A DNA stretch of 64,000 nucleotides from Certhia americana. Taxonomy: Eukaryota; Chordata; Aves; Passeriformes; Certhiidae. Positions 35,321-47,367 of this stretch are shown here, in pieces (within the stretch, counting starts at the first letter, position 1; each line of letters starts with the position of its first letter). Position numbers and translations under genes: made by a program. The notes under the pieces are model-generated. The model was not told where the DNA came from and made no database searches. It saw only the letters and a list, made by a program, of their open reading frames with translations. The stretch is taken from NCBI GenBank assembly GCA_018697195.1, contig CM031872.1, forward strand, positions 8,563,995 through 8,627,994, written 5' to 3'.

Positions 35321-35556
35321 CTTTCACAAACAGAAGAGAAAAAGATATACTACTACTACTACTATTACTACTACTACTGCTACTACTAACAACAATGAAA
35401 CAATAATAACAATAATAATAATAACAATAATACTACTAATAATAAAGCTTCATGTCTCCCCTCTGCTGAACATCATGAGCCAAATTTGTAACCTCGGGAA
35501 TTTTTGTTCAGTGACTCTCCTCTGCTGAAGCCCCAGTCTGAGGTGACTCTGTCTCC
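35321..35556 (+). repeat. Local duplication B, copy 2, with internal trinucleotide expansion
   Basis: Same body as 34881-35041, but 75 bp longer because of the tract at 35347-35445. Confidence 0.9.
35347..35445. repeat. Compound (TAC)n(AAT)n microsatellite
   Basis: About fourteen TAC units with variants are followed by about eighteen AAC/AAT units. It replaces a short A-rich stretch in the paralogous copy. Confidence 0.93.
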
Positions 35557-37484
35557 TGGCCCTGCTGGGCTGGCACACCCCACTTCTGCATTTCAGCACA
35601 CCCTGAAATTTGGCTGCTGCTGCTGCAGGACTTCCCTGGTGTGTTCTGGCAGGCTGTGACACCGAGGGCTCTGCCAGACTCCCTTGTCCCCTGATGGAAA
35701 CCATCTGAGGGATGTGCTCTTATCCCCAGGCACCATGAACACCTCCCCTGCTCCAGCTCACCGATGAGATAAGAGGAGCAGAAGAGTACTTAGCAGAAAA
35801 CCCCCAAATTTCCCAGCTTTTCCCTAAGGTCCTGTCACCCCCAACAATCTTTCCACAGAAACATCTCAGCGAACAAAAAAACCCTCAGCCAGGAGTAATG
35901 GAATGAGCATCGTGTCCTTTGCAAGCCAAAGGCAATTAGGGTTGGAAAATGCAACATGAGGCAAGGGAGTTATTTATGATCCTGTCGGGGCTTCAAGCCA
36001 GGGAGCAGCTCTGGCTTACAGGCTTCAAAAGAACCCAAAAAAGGGGAAGAAAATAAATTTGCTGGTGACACTGGGTGGTCTCTGCAGGTTGGGAGGCTGC
36101 TGGAGATGTTTTCTGGTAAAGGTCAAAGCAAACATTATTTTTGCTGTTCAAAAAGTGGGAGGAAACGCTCCCGACTTTACAGCCAGTGTCAATAATTTGC
36201 TGTGTTTGGAATCAATCCAGCTGTCACTATTTGCAAGTCTTGGCTTGGTTTGCCTCATTTTTTTAAAACCAAAATTTCACCCTGTGGTCCATTTACAGGT
36301 GTGGGTTGGGATGTTGCTTTATGCAAATCAAGCAGAAAGACAAAACAAGGAATTTCTTGGGTGACTTTCCCTTCTGCCCATTCACCTTTCCAAAGTTTTT
36401 TCTGCCTTTTTTTTGGCCTTTTTGATGACCTAAAAGATATTCTGGGGGAAACCACCTTGTAAAATTTGGAGGGTTTTCTGAGTTTTTAATCTATTTCTTT
36501 GCTTGCTGCTACATTTCCCAATTCTCTCTCATTCTCACATTTCATATTTCATGTGTTCAAGGCTCTCAGCTGCGAATTTTCTCCTCTGACAAATTGCCTG
36601 AGTCATTTCTTTGGCTTCTTGTCAGTGGCAAAAGTATGTGCAAAGCTCACAAATATTTCCTGCACGATGCAATGCCTTTGCCTTCGAGGGTTGTAGTGCT
36701 CATTCCTTGTCCTTTCATTGTGGTACCAAAACAGAAACACATTTTGAGGGGATCAAAAGAATTATAATTCTAGATTTTCTTCCTCTGTGGCATGGAAAGT
36801 GCTTCTGTGCAGTGGTTGGAAAATGTTTATTAAAAGAAAGCCATTAATTAGGGTTCAACATCTGGTGTTGAACTGGAGGTTGGATAAAAACTTTTCACTT
36901 AAAGCAATAATTCCATGAGTGATAGACTGAATTGGGTATTTTTAATGGGAATTGTGTATTTTTAATGGGAATTGTGTATTTTTAATGGGAGCTTTATGTT
37001 ATAGAGGAAAACCTCATTTAAAGACAAGAAAATATTAGCAAGGGAGGAATTTTCTGGCATTGGAGAGGAAATTAATTTCTTTAGAAATTACAAAAGTTTT
37101 TGTTTCACCCTTTGCCCCATCTTGTGTGTCTTTATTCAGTGAATTTCTGTATTTCTGGTTTTCATCTCATTTTAAAATAAAGAAAACCCAACCCAAATGT
37201 CAGAAATTGCCCTGGGGTGCAAGTTCTGTTTTCGGCTGTGGTAGATCAGGACTTTAAAGCCACAAATCTCTCCATGTTCCCATCATCAAACTTGCTTAGG
37301 GAAAAACCTTAAACTTCATGATAAATCAAACTTTCATTCCCTCCCTGCTGGAAGAGCTTTGTGTGTTCGAAGGTTAAAGGTTCCAAAGATTTTTACCTAA
37401 GGACTAAATAAAGACAAATTGGGTTAATTTGATTTTTTTTATTTTTCTCCTCCTGTGTTTTTCAGAGTTGGGTTTGGAAGAGGA
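35557..37484. other. Unique sequence with three 20-bp tandem units at 36931-36990
   Basis: No gene recognised. The tandem unit is ATTGTGTATTTTTAATGGGA, with one variant base in the first copy. Confidence 0.5.
36931..36990. repeat. Three 20-bp tandem units
   Basis: ATTG(T/G)GTATTTTTAATGGGA occurs three times in succession; the first unit has G for T at the fifth base. Confidence 0.93.
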
Positions 37485-37602
37485 CCAGCAAACTTTGGGA
37501 GCTCCAGGTGGAGATTGGACTTTTAGAGGTGGGGAAGGAGGTGGGATTCCTGAACTCAGCATGGTGAGATTTGCACTCTCTGTTTGTGAACAGCACATTT
37601 TC
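37485..37602 (+). repeat. Local duplication C, copy 2
   Basis: Duplicate of 35041-35149 with an 11-bp insertion (TGGAGATTGG region). It lies about 2.4 kb from copy 1, in the same orientation. Confidence 0.88.
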
Positions 37603-38639
37603 CCAAGCCTCAACATCTGAGATGTCAGGTTTGGACTAAAAACACCCCAGAGCCAGCTCTGAGCATGACAGGGATATTCAGAGTTGACTTCCTAGGAGAA
37701 AAAGCTTTTCTGGAGCTCTGGCTACAGAATTCACCAGGATCCAGCTGTTTGTGCCTCCAGGGATGGGGAATCCAGGATGCAGCCACAGCTGCCTGGTCCC
37801 TGCCATGCTCAGGTGAGTGGCTCCAGGTGCTCCAGATACAAAGGGATCCCAAAATCCAGCCCCACACAGGTTTCCAGAGGCTTTAGTTGATGAGAAACCT
37901 CAGGATTTGGGCTTTTCACCAGCTCAGTGACCTAAGGAGTGTCACAGATGGCTACTGCCTTGGCAAAGTCTGATGCAGTTGTTCACCACATTTGGAGTTG
38001 TATAAAGTTGCGCATCTCGAAGAACTGAAAGAAAATTCCCAACAAACCCCAAAGCAAACAGGAAAATCACAGTTTGCTGAGGGGCACTGCTCTGGAAGGA
38101 GAAGCCTGAACTCAGATTCAGCTTCTGGTTTTGCTTTGGGTTTGTTTTGTGGAGCAGAAGCAGCTTCAATCTCCAGCTCCCAGGTCCTGCCCCAACCCTT
38201 CTTTCCCACCCATTTCCAGGTTTCTGTGCTGGGCTCAATCTGTCTCTCCTCCTCCTTCCCTTGTCCTGACCCTGAATTTCACCAACAACTCCTTAATTTT
38301 GCTCTAGGGAAGGGGCAGTGTTCAAAAGGACACACTGGGGTCCCAGGGGAGAGGTTCCGGTGACATCTGGAGTGTTCAATCCTCAGAATAACTACAGGGA
38401 ATCTGTCTGGAGGACAGACACAGCCCCAGGGTTTCCATGTCCTTTGGTTTTTGGCGTGTCTTCAACACCATTTGTTTAGTGGCTGAGTTAAAACTCAGAC
38501 ATCCTAAGGATGAATGCCTGGAAATGTTTTATCCTTTAAAAAAAAAGCACATTTGAGGACAAAACTGTGAGGGGGGAGCTGCTCAAGGACAGCTGCCATA
38601 TAACAGGAGAAGGCTGCAAGGAGACCTTGTAATATTTAA
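37603..38639. other. Unique sequence, no gene recognised
   Basis: Open frames up to 123 codons with no recognisable pattern. The last ~80 bp may already be divergent CR1. Confidence 0.4.
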
Positions 38640-38970
38640 AGGGGATTTGTAAGAAAGAGGGGAACAGACTTTTGAGCAGGGTCACCTGTCAGAGGACGGG
38701 GGGGATCGGTTATAGCTTTTAAACTAAAATAAGAATAATTTAGTTTAGATATAAGGAATTTTTTTACAATGAAGGTGGGCAGGCCCTGGGACAGGGTGCC
38801 CACAGCAGTTGTGGCTGCCCCTGGATCCCTGGCAGTGTCCCAGGCCAGGCTGGACATTGGGGCTGGGAGCAGCCTGGGACAGTGGGAGGTATCCCTGCCA
38901 TGGCAGGGGTGGAAAGAAAATGCCTCAAAAGATCCCTTCCAATCCAGACCATTCCATGTTCTATGACCCT
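38640..38970 (+). mobile_element. CR1 LINE fragment (3' end)
   Basis: Plus-strand CR1: TTAGATATAAGGAATTTTTT, CAGGCCCTGGGACAGGGTGC, GGATCCCTGGCAGTGTCCCA, and a terminus TCCAGACCATTCCATGTTCT then ATGAC. Confidence 0.93.
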
Positions 38971-40460
38971 CTGTGAGTGAACTCTTGGAGAGTTTAGGAT
39001 AAATCCAGGAGGCAAACAGGAATTCTCTCCACATCCTCACCTCCTCACAGCACCAGCAGAGCCCTGCTGAGCCAGTCCATCACCTGGCAGCTTTTGCACA
39101 GAATTCTTACCCTAGAGGCTCAGCAGTGCTCTCTTTGGGGCAATATTCCAATTGTTCCAACTTTCTCTGTTGGTCCGTTTTGCATCTTCCCCAGCATCAG
39201 AGCAGATGCTGGTGTGCAGGGTTTTGTTTTTGGATGGCCCAGGGCCACCAGCAGTGTTGTCACATCCCCCCCAGCACTCCTGCAGTCATCCAGGCTTTAC
39301 TCCCTGCACATCAGAGTTTGACCTGATGCAAATCTCACCCAAAATAGAGCTTCAGCCCAACATCCCAAACTCCTAAAAGCACAACAGCATTAACACTGTG
39401 CTGAACACATGCAGAATTTATGGTTTTGTCAGGTAATGATCAGTTTCTGTTTTAAGGCAGGTTTGGCAAATAAAAGAAGATCAACAAAAGAATTCTTCAG
39501 ACACTTAATACTGAGGCTTTCTATAAAAAAATGAATCACTTGGAAAATGCAGAGCACAGACTGTATGAAGCTCCCAGGAGACAAGAGATGAGTCTGTCCT
39601 GCCATAAGCTCAGCCCTGAAGTCAGGGTCTCTGCAGTGGTTTTCCCTCTCCTGTTCCTGATGGTGCTTGGAGAAGGCAAATTCTCCTCTTGGCCATGGTG
39701 AATCAGCAGCAGAGTGGCTGCAGGGGCTGCTCTCCTGGGAGAGCTTATTACAGAACCGTGGAATGCTTTGGGCTGGAAGGGACCCAAAATGACCTTGCTC
39801 CAGCCCCTCTTTGTGAGCAGAACCAGCCAAACACGGATTTTCCTGCTGGGTTTGGCAGGCTGTAGGATCAGCTCCTCTCCTTGGGTGCACACGTTGCCAA
39901 ACCTTCCCTTGCCTCCAAAGCCTCACAGGAGTTGTCCTTTTGCCACATGACAGCATTTCTTGTCCCATCAGCCTTGTTAACTAATGGGTCCAAGGGTGTA
40001 ACCCAGTCAGGCCTTGAGATCATCCCCAGTGGAGTCCAGCCAGGAATAAACACTCCTTGTGTCTGATCAAAACCACCGTGCTTCCCTCAGGTGGGGATGT
40101 GGACCAACAGCAGCAACCCCTGGGGCCTGTGTTTCCCAGGTGAGGGAAAAGTGGGATGTCAGGAAGTGTCCCACTGAACCCACAGGGGCACCAGTGGATT
40201 GTGGGAGGTCTGGGAGGGGATTTGGGTTTCTCTGCATCCTGTGAGGGCTCTGGCAGCCCTCTGGGTGAGGGTGGGTGACCTGCAGGAACTGGGAACACTC
40301 ATGGCAATGACATTTAGGGGACTTCACTCAGCTTTCTTGAACAGCCCCTGGTGTTCATCTGCTGGCACCCAGCTCTCCTGCTTGTTACAACGGGCTGGAG
40401 GTGGTTCCCACCAGTGACATGTTCCTTGGACACCCTGCCTTGGCACAGCAGCATGACCTG
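38971..40460. other. Mostly unique sequence; short CR1 fragment at 39751-39812
   Basis: A 179-codon minus-strand frame (39429-39968) crosses the CR1 fragment and shows no known domain. No gene recognised. Confidence 0.45.
39751..39812 (-). mobile_element. Short CR1 3'-end fragment
   Basis: CAGAACCGTGGAATGCTTTG then GGCTGGAAGGGACCC is the reversed CR1 terminus; only about 60 bp remain. Confidence 0.75.
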
Positions 40461-40730
40461 GTGTCTCCTGGTGTCTCCTGGTGTCTCCTGGTGTTTCCTG
40501 GTGTCTCCTGGTGTCTCCTGGTGTTTCCTGGTGTCTCCTGATGTTTCCTGGTGTCTCCTGGTGTCTCCTGATGTTTCCTGGTGTTCCCTGGTGTCTCCTG
40601 GTGTTTCCTGGTGTCTCCTGGTATCTCCTGGTATCTCCTGGTGTCTCCTGGTGTCTCCTGGTGTCTTCTGGTGTTTCCTGGTGTCTCCTGGTGTTTCCTA
40701 GTGTTTTCTGCTGTCTCCTGGTGTCTCCAG
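40461..40730. repeat. 10-bp minisatellite, 27 units of GTGTCTCCTG
   Basis: Twenty-seven consecutive decamers with a very regular period. Common variants are GTGTTTCCTG, ATGTTTCCTG and GTATCTCCTG. Because 10 is not a multiple of 3, the array reads through all three plus-strand frames as a ten-residue repeat (GVSWCLLVSP-like). It also reads open on the minus strand. The 116-138 codon frames here are artefacts of the array. Confidence 0.97.
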
Positions 40731-42493
40731 ACTCTGTGCTGCTCCCAGGTCACCCCCGTGGCCAACCCTGGATAACCAGCAGAAGATGTGGACTCCTAAA
40801 ATCAGACCAAGCCACTTTGCTGTGTGTTCCTAAATGCTTCCTAAAATTCCCTGCCATCACAAGCAGAGTCACCCCAGGGGCAGACATTTGTTACTAAGAA
40901 GCTGCAAGTGGGATTTATTGGCTGAGTAACCACTACCACCGACTCCAGTGTTTTTGCAGGAACCGCTGGGGAAATTCTGGGGAAGCCCTGACCCAGGGAA
41001 GGCTCTCCCTCCCTGCAGGCTCTGGGAGCTGCCTGACTCCACAGGTCCCTCCACCTGCAGGCTCCTAAGTGGTGCTGCTCCCTGGCAGTGCCAGCTAGCA
41101 TCTGATGGCATCTTCCTGATGGGTCTCTGGAGTAAGGCCATAAATTAAAGACTTTCACCCTGCGTGGATGGTAATAAGTCCAAGAACAAAGACAGATAAC
41201 AGTAATCAAGGGCTGGATCAATAATTTTAATCCTAGAGAACAGACAGCCCCTATTAATTCAAAATAAAACCCTCCAGACTGAGAATTTAGTGATTAGAAA
41301 CAAATTGGTTTTGAAAACTCGTTTGTTTTCTTTTTTCCCCATCCCTTCTCTAATTCAGGAGATGGAGCAGGGGGTGGATTTCTTCCTCCAAGGAGGAACA
41401 TTGCCAACCTTGTCTCCAATTTCCCTCTGGAGACAGCCAACAGAACAGGCAGGAGAGAGTGGGGAGAGGCAGGACAGACTTTCTTAGCACAGAACATTTC
41501 CCAGGGACAGCAGACAATTCCAGGATATTTGTCCTGGGGGCCGGGCATGCTGCAGAGCCAGCTGGTTCCAGCCCCATCCTGGTACCTGGGAGCTGGGCTG
41601 GAGAGTTCCCTGTCCCAGGGAAATATTCCTTATCCCTCTGGCTGGCTGTGAGGGAGCTCAAGGGACAGCCCAGGCTCTGTGCTGACCCCAGAGGGGTCTG
41701 GGGCTGCTTTTCCTAGGCTCCTTCATCTCCTGCCCCTGTGTCCCGCTCAAGGGATGTTGCTGGTGGCCAGAGGAGGTGGATGGGTGCCCGGGGCAGGGTG
41801 ACAGCAGTGTCCACCTGACTCAGGCTCTGGAGGAGGGGGAATTCCACAGAGGCTCTGGGAACCCAGGGGCTCTCACTGTGCCCTGACCAACAACCCACGG
41901 CAGGGGACGGGCAACAGGTCAGAGGACAAGGGGGGACCTTGGAAGACCTCTCTGGTTCCCTTTTCTTTCCCCACCACAAGTTTCCTGTGTGACTCCAGCC
42001 AGTCATTCAATGTCTCCAAGGTTCCCCCTTCGCAAAAGCGGACTTTCCCAATCTCCCAGGAATGTTACAGGGATAAATACACCGAGGAGTCTTGAACCCT
42101 CTTTTGGTGTAGCCTGGCTGAGGCCGGTTCAATCAGGACCTCCCTCGAGCACGCAGACAGCAAAGGTCCTGATTTTCTGAGAACACACCAGTTAGTTCTA
42201 AGAAAACCAGGAATATTTTGTGTGGCTGCATCAAAGCACACTGGGATGTTTGGAAGTTTTTCTTGATAACTAATTCCATTTGTCATGGGCAAAGCATTGG
42301 AGTTTGACCTGTTAAAGACTCCTGCTTTAGGTCCTTGAATAAAGGGAAGGCTGGAAAGGCAGAGAAAATGAGGAGTAAAGTCCAACATGTTCTCAGTGGA
42401 AGCAGCAAATACTCTTGGTGAGGTCACTTGTGCAGGGAGAGCCTTTTGCCATCTGTGGATGGGATCAGGGCGTTGTTCCCAAGCAGGATGCAG
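40731..42493. other. Unique sequence, no gene recognised
   Basis: Nothing beyond chance frames (up to 126 codons) was identified. Confidence 0.45.
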
Positions 42494-42499
42494 GTCTGG

Positions 42500-43154
42500 T
42501 GTTGGGAAAGATGAAATAGGAAAGCTTTATAAATATGATTGCTTGGAAAAAGATTTGGAGATTATGGAAACTACAAGTGAGATAAAAATGAAACAAGCTT
42601 TGACATAGCAAGCCTGAGTTCCTGACCAACTGTTAAACAATGGGATGGGCGGCTGAAGGGAATCCCCCTGGGATCAGACAATCCCCTGTGCCTGCACACA
42701 GCTCCAAGGGGCACAGCAGACTCTGCCAGCCTGGCAGAAGGGGCACAAAGAGCAGTTTTTAGGGTTTCAAACGTAACACAGGATGGGAATGTAAGGATTC
42801 TCCCAGGCTGTGTGCAAATGCTGTAGGATTTTTATCTTGTACAAGATTGGTCAGTGAGAATTAGAATATTCAGCACAGGAGAAGATTTATTTTATTATAA
42901 CAGGAACTTCATTCTCTTACTTTTATTTACTCACTCCTGCTCTCACTCTCACCCTTCCTCTCTCTCTCCCTCCCTCTCTTGGGACCTTGGCTTTCTTTGG
43001 GGCCTGCTCCCAAAGCAGCTCCAAGCAGGGCTCTGCCCCCGGGCCCTTTGCAATCAGGGCTGGTTTATTTGCAATAAACCCCAAGTTCCAAGCCCTGGCT
43101 GCAGAGATCTCTTATCTCTGTCCATCTCCACCATCCTACCCTGTCTCTCCTACA
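42500..43154 (+). mobile_element. ERV solo LTR with near-exact 6-bp target-site duplication
   Basis: A 655-bp LTR starting TGTTGGGAAAGATGAAATAG and ending TCTCCTACA. The flanks are GTCTGG (42494-42499) and GTCTGT (43155-43160), five of six identical. Family landmarks are CTTGTACAAGATTGGTCAGT, a CTCTCTCTCCCTCCCTCTCT block and GCAATAAACCCCAAGTTCC. It is related to the LTR at 27432-28026. Confidence 0.9.
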
Positions 43155-43684
43155 GTCTGTCAGCTTCTCCTCCATCTCATCTAAAGCAGAGACAGGGTGG
43201 AGGCAGGAAAGGATGAAGGGAAGGGGAGGCTGGATGATGTGGCTTGGAATCAGCTGCTGCAGTGGGGGGGAGCGATCCTGGTCCCTCAGGAGGACACGGA
43301 AAGGCCAAGGCTGGGTTCCAGCCTTTCACTGGGGTTTTGTCCTTGTTGTGTTTTCCTGAAGAGGAGGGTACAGGGCAGAGATCTGGGGAAATCCTGACAG
43401 GGCAGGGACACACCCCAGGGGGCTGACAGGTCAAGAAGGTGTTAATGAGAGCTAATTGACCCCATTAATGAGAGCTAATTGACCCAATTAATGGGGGCTA
43501 ATTGGCCCCATTGGCCTTGCTCTGCTCCTGCAGGTGCAATGGAGAGCAATAAGAAGAGGATAGTGTGTTGGGGTGGGGTGTTGCAACCCAGGAGAGGTTT
43601 GTAGTGGAGGGCAGCTCTGGGTGTGCTGATCCCTGAAGGTACAGAGGGAAACTGAGGCAGAACGCTTCTGCTCTGGAGCCAGGC
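43155..43684. other. Unique sequence with a 23-bp tandem triplet at 43442-43511
   Basis: No gene recognised. The tandem unit is TTAATGAGAGCTAATTGACC plus CCA, three copies, the third with GGG for AGA. Confidence 0.6.
43442..43511. repeat. Three 23-bp tandem units
   Basis: Consecutive starts at 43442, 43465 and 43488 give an exact 23-bp period. Units one and two are nearly identical. Confidence 0.92.
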
Positions 43685-44030
43685 TGACAGAGCTGGGGAT
43701 GCTCACCTGGAGAGGAGAAGATTCCAGAGAGAGCTCAGAGCCCCTGCCAGGGCCTAAAGGGGCTCCAGGAGAGCTGGAGAGGGACTGGGGACAAGGAATG
43801 GAGGGACAGGACACAGGAAATGGCTTCCCACTGCCAGAGGGCAGGGCTGGGTGGGATATTGGGCAGGAATTGTTCCCTGTGAGGGTGGGCAGGCCCTGGC
43901 ACAGGGTGCCCAGAGCAGCTGGGGCTGCCCCTGGATCCCTGGCAGTGTCCCAGGCCAGGCTGGATGGGATTTAGAGCAGTCTGGGACAGAGGGAGGTGTC
44001 CCTGGGATTTAAGATCCCATCCAACCCAAA
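43685..44030 (+). mobile_element. CR1 LINE fragment (3' end)
   Basis: Plus-strand CR1 very similar to the 8.76-kb copy (CTCACCTGGAGAGGAGAAGA, GGGCAGGAATTGTTCCCTGT). It ends in CCATCCAACCCAAACCAGTG. Confidence 0.93.
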
Positions 44031-46219
44031 CCAGTGTGTGTTATTATCGTATTTGGATTGTGGTTGTGAGGGAAGCTGAGGGACTGTAACTCTTTGTGGT
44101 CATCTATTTTAAACTTTTTTAAACTTCTCAGTCAATTCTAGCTCCTTTAAGTACCCAGATAAAACCATTTAAGCCACACAACAGCTCAGGCTCATGACTG
44201 ATATTTCCTGTCCCCTGTGCCTCTGAATGGAGTGAGGGCTTTGCTGCTGCAGCCAAAGCCTTTCTCTGGTCCAGTTCCAGTTAAATATCACTGGGTGAGG
44301 AGTTGTGGTTCTGTTCTTTGGGCCAGCTGCTGGCATTTCTGGAGTTCCTTGCTGTGGAAAGCTGTTCTGGGGCTGGGAGCAGCCTCCTGCCATGCTCCTC
44401 CCTAATCCTTGGAGCTGGCTCTCCAAGAACTGGATGGGCTCCCAGCTCTCCCTGGCTTTGTGAATGGGAAAAAAGGGAAAGCAAGTAAGGAATATTTATT
44501 TTTGCTGCTGAGCCAGCTGGGAAAGCCACCAAAGGGGAGAAGATTGACAGGGTAGCAATGTCCTGGCTGCTTTCTCTTTTCTGTCTGTCTCACAGAGCAG
44601 AGATTAATGCTGTGACAACGGGGGGATGGCAGGGTCAGAGGAAATACCTCGCTCAGTGTCATTTATCAGAATATGGAACTAGCTGATGCTGTCCCTTACT
44701 CCTCCCAAAGCCTAAGGGTGTCCCAGTGTTCCCCTTTGACCCAGGGCTGTTCACTAGGGATGGCCTCAGGCAGTGCAGGGAGCCAAGTCTGTGGGTTGTT
44801 GGCATCCCTGCTGATTCCCGTGGCTCCAGGATGGCTCTGGTAGCCAAGAAGACAAGCAGGTTGGCCCCTGTGTGTGCATGGGAGGGGGAGAAGGTCCCTT
44901 GTGGCTCTCCTGAGGTTTCTTTCATGTGGCACAGGCTGCTGAGTGATGTGCAGCTGGGAACATGGGTGCTGACACGCAGCTGTCATGTCCCATGATCAGC
45001 CTGTCCCAGATTGATCCCAAGCCTCCCGTGCTCCAGGGCTCTTCCCATCTTCAGGCTGAAACAGGTGAGAGTGTTCTCACACAGTGGGCAAAGAATTTAA
45101 GGAATCTGTCACAGGAAGCTGGAGGAACAAATAACCAGCTTGGTTAGGAAGTGTTAATTGTGAGTTCAGTACCTGGGGAATAGGTATGGAAGCACCCTCT
45201 GGAATCATTGCTGTGGGGGCAACAGGACAGGAGGAAAATGAAGCAAACAGTGCTCAGACCCCCCCTCCTGTTCTCCTTAAACAGCATCCCCCATCAGTGT
45301 TGTTCAAGTCCTGGCCCTGCCTGACATTTTAGGATGTTCCTGATGTCTTTAAGGGTCTGCAGTCTCTGATTTGCTGGGGGAGTGCTCAGGCTGGCAGCAT
45401 GGCTTGTGTCAGTCCCAGCAGGTGACTGGGAAGCAGGGATGTGTCAGGACTGCCTGGCAAAGGGCACCTGGTGCTTTTTGGGGCACCCAGTGACCCCTGT
45501 GCCAGAGTAACCTGCTCTGTGGGATCCCTGGCTCAAGGATGTCAGAAACAAACCTTGGTTTTGAGCAGAAAAGCCTGGCCCAGGAAAGGCTTTTCCATTC
45601 AATCTGCTATCTCCTCACACCAGCCTGTGATTTTGCCCAGGTGGTGTTTTTGGAGGTGAATCCTGAGCAGAGTGTGCTCCCCACTGCCAGGGCTGCACTT
45701 GTAGTAGATTGAAATATTCTTGGAGGGTTTTTTTGGCTCTGAGTGGCAGAAAGTTGCTTGGTCCCCAACTGGGAGAAGCAACTGGAGGTAGAATATTCCC
45801 AGATGCTGGGTAGTGGTTCCTGAGGCTGGTGAGGGCTCTCAGAGAGGACTGGGTATGGCTAGTGAAGATTGGGCTGAAGTTGTTGATCTGCTGATTTCCA
45901 AGCTGTGTAAAAGTTAACCTAAATGAATGAGCTTTGATTAGTTTCCACCAACTCTGACATCAGACAGGCCCTAATGTATAATGAAGGTAAAATAATCTAA
46001 TTTTTATTATCTACTGCAAAGGAAAGGTGTCCTGTGTGGGAGCAGAGGGACCTTGGGAACCTGGGGATGCAGTTCCTTCTGAGGGGATAGCAGAGGGAGA
46101 ACTGAGCAGAGATTATCTTGAGGAGTCACAGCCCCAACACAGGAATTTTTGGTTTTATCCTACCAGAGGATGGGCAAAACCCATTAATTATGAAATCAAG
46201 ACATTGAGCTTTAGCTCTT
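44031..46219. other. Unique sequence, no gene recognised
   Basis: Chance frames only, all under 100 codons. No repeat was identified. Confidence 0.45.
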
Positions 46220-46649
46220 AGAGCTTTGCTTTGAGGGCTGGAAACAGAGGCCCTTTGCTTTGGGCTTACCTGGAAACAGAGGCGAGAAAAAGTTAAAAAG
46301 ATAAAAGTGGATCTATTTAATGAAGGCCCTTCAGGGGCATTAAGGGCAGATGGTCACCCAAGATGAGTTTTTAAACAGATATAAGTTTGGTCTATTTACA
46401 CATCGGAGGTTAATCTTCCTATACAGCTTCAGGTAATGAAACACAGTCCCCCAATTTCCTCCCCCCAATTCACTTTTGTTTATACTTTTTGGGGTCTGAC
46501 GCAGAGGGTGTCCTTGGCTCTCAGGCCTGTAAGGATTGTTTTGTCTGCCCAAAATGGGAAAGCAGTAGCTAACACTCTCTACGGAGTTCAGAGTTATGCA
46601 GTAATGCAGCTCAGGATCTGAAAAATATAAAAGCTAAAATCTGAAAGCA
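46220..46649 (-). mobile_element. Probable ERV LTR
   Basis: The minus strand begins TGCTTTCAGATTTTAGCTTT then TATATTTTTCAGAT, closely like the start of the LTR at 5889-6477. An ATTAAA variant poly(A) signal is at 46316-46321. The 3' border is uncertain and I found no exact target-site duplication. A 14-bp direct repeat (CTGGAAACAGAGGC) occurs twice near the 3' side. Confidence 0.6.
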
Positions 46650-47367
46650 TCAGCTTGTGCCTGCTTAAAGGGCAAGAGGAGAAGTGGCACAGCTCAGCAC
46701 TGCCTGGGGTGGCCCAGGAGCCTTCCTGGTGTCTCTTGCTTTGGCTGTGGAGGAGCAGAGCTCTGTCCTGGGTTATGGAACTGCAGGAAAAGGGGGTGCA
46801 GGTGGGAGCAGTCCCTGCTGGCACTGCTGCCATGGCCATGCTTAGCCTGCTGTCTTCCACTGGGATTTTCCAGGATGAGCAGGGCAGGGATTGATGTGGC
46901 AGGACAGTTTGCCTCATGCCTTGGGAGATCCACCCAGTGATGCTGTCAGAGCTCTTGGGGAAGGAAGGACCTGGAAATTCCCTGTTGTAAGTGTGAGAGC
47001 AACTCTTCTTTACCCAGCAGTTTTCCTAAAAGTAATAAGGATTTACTCTCCTACATCTTGGGAACCTGCCAGAGGCACAAATAAAGTCAGGCTTCTTTGA
47101 AAAACTGTGATGTCATTGCCACAATTCCAACCCAAAATCTTGACGCTGTAGAACCCCACTGAGGCAGGAAAATCATCCCAGTGTACGCCGTGCTTGCCAA
47201 ACAAATGGTTTGTGGTTTCACACACGCCTTTGGATGGGTGTGTAGATGTCTTCTGGAAGCTGGGATTGTGATTTAGAAGCTGGAGTAAGGAATAACAGAT
47301 GTGCTCAACAGAACCTCCCCAATGAATAAATATTGACCTGTGGTTTATGACCATAGAGGATCAGTAA
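46650..47367. other. Unique sequence, no gene recognised
   Basis: Frames of about 100 codons on either strand; no domain pattern. Confidence 0.4.

Noticed and set aside
40351..40897. Several 116-138 codon frames with a repeating Gly-Val-Ser-Trp-Cys motif
   Set aside because: They are the automatic translation of the 10-bp minisatellite, which is open in every plus-strand frame.
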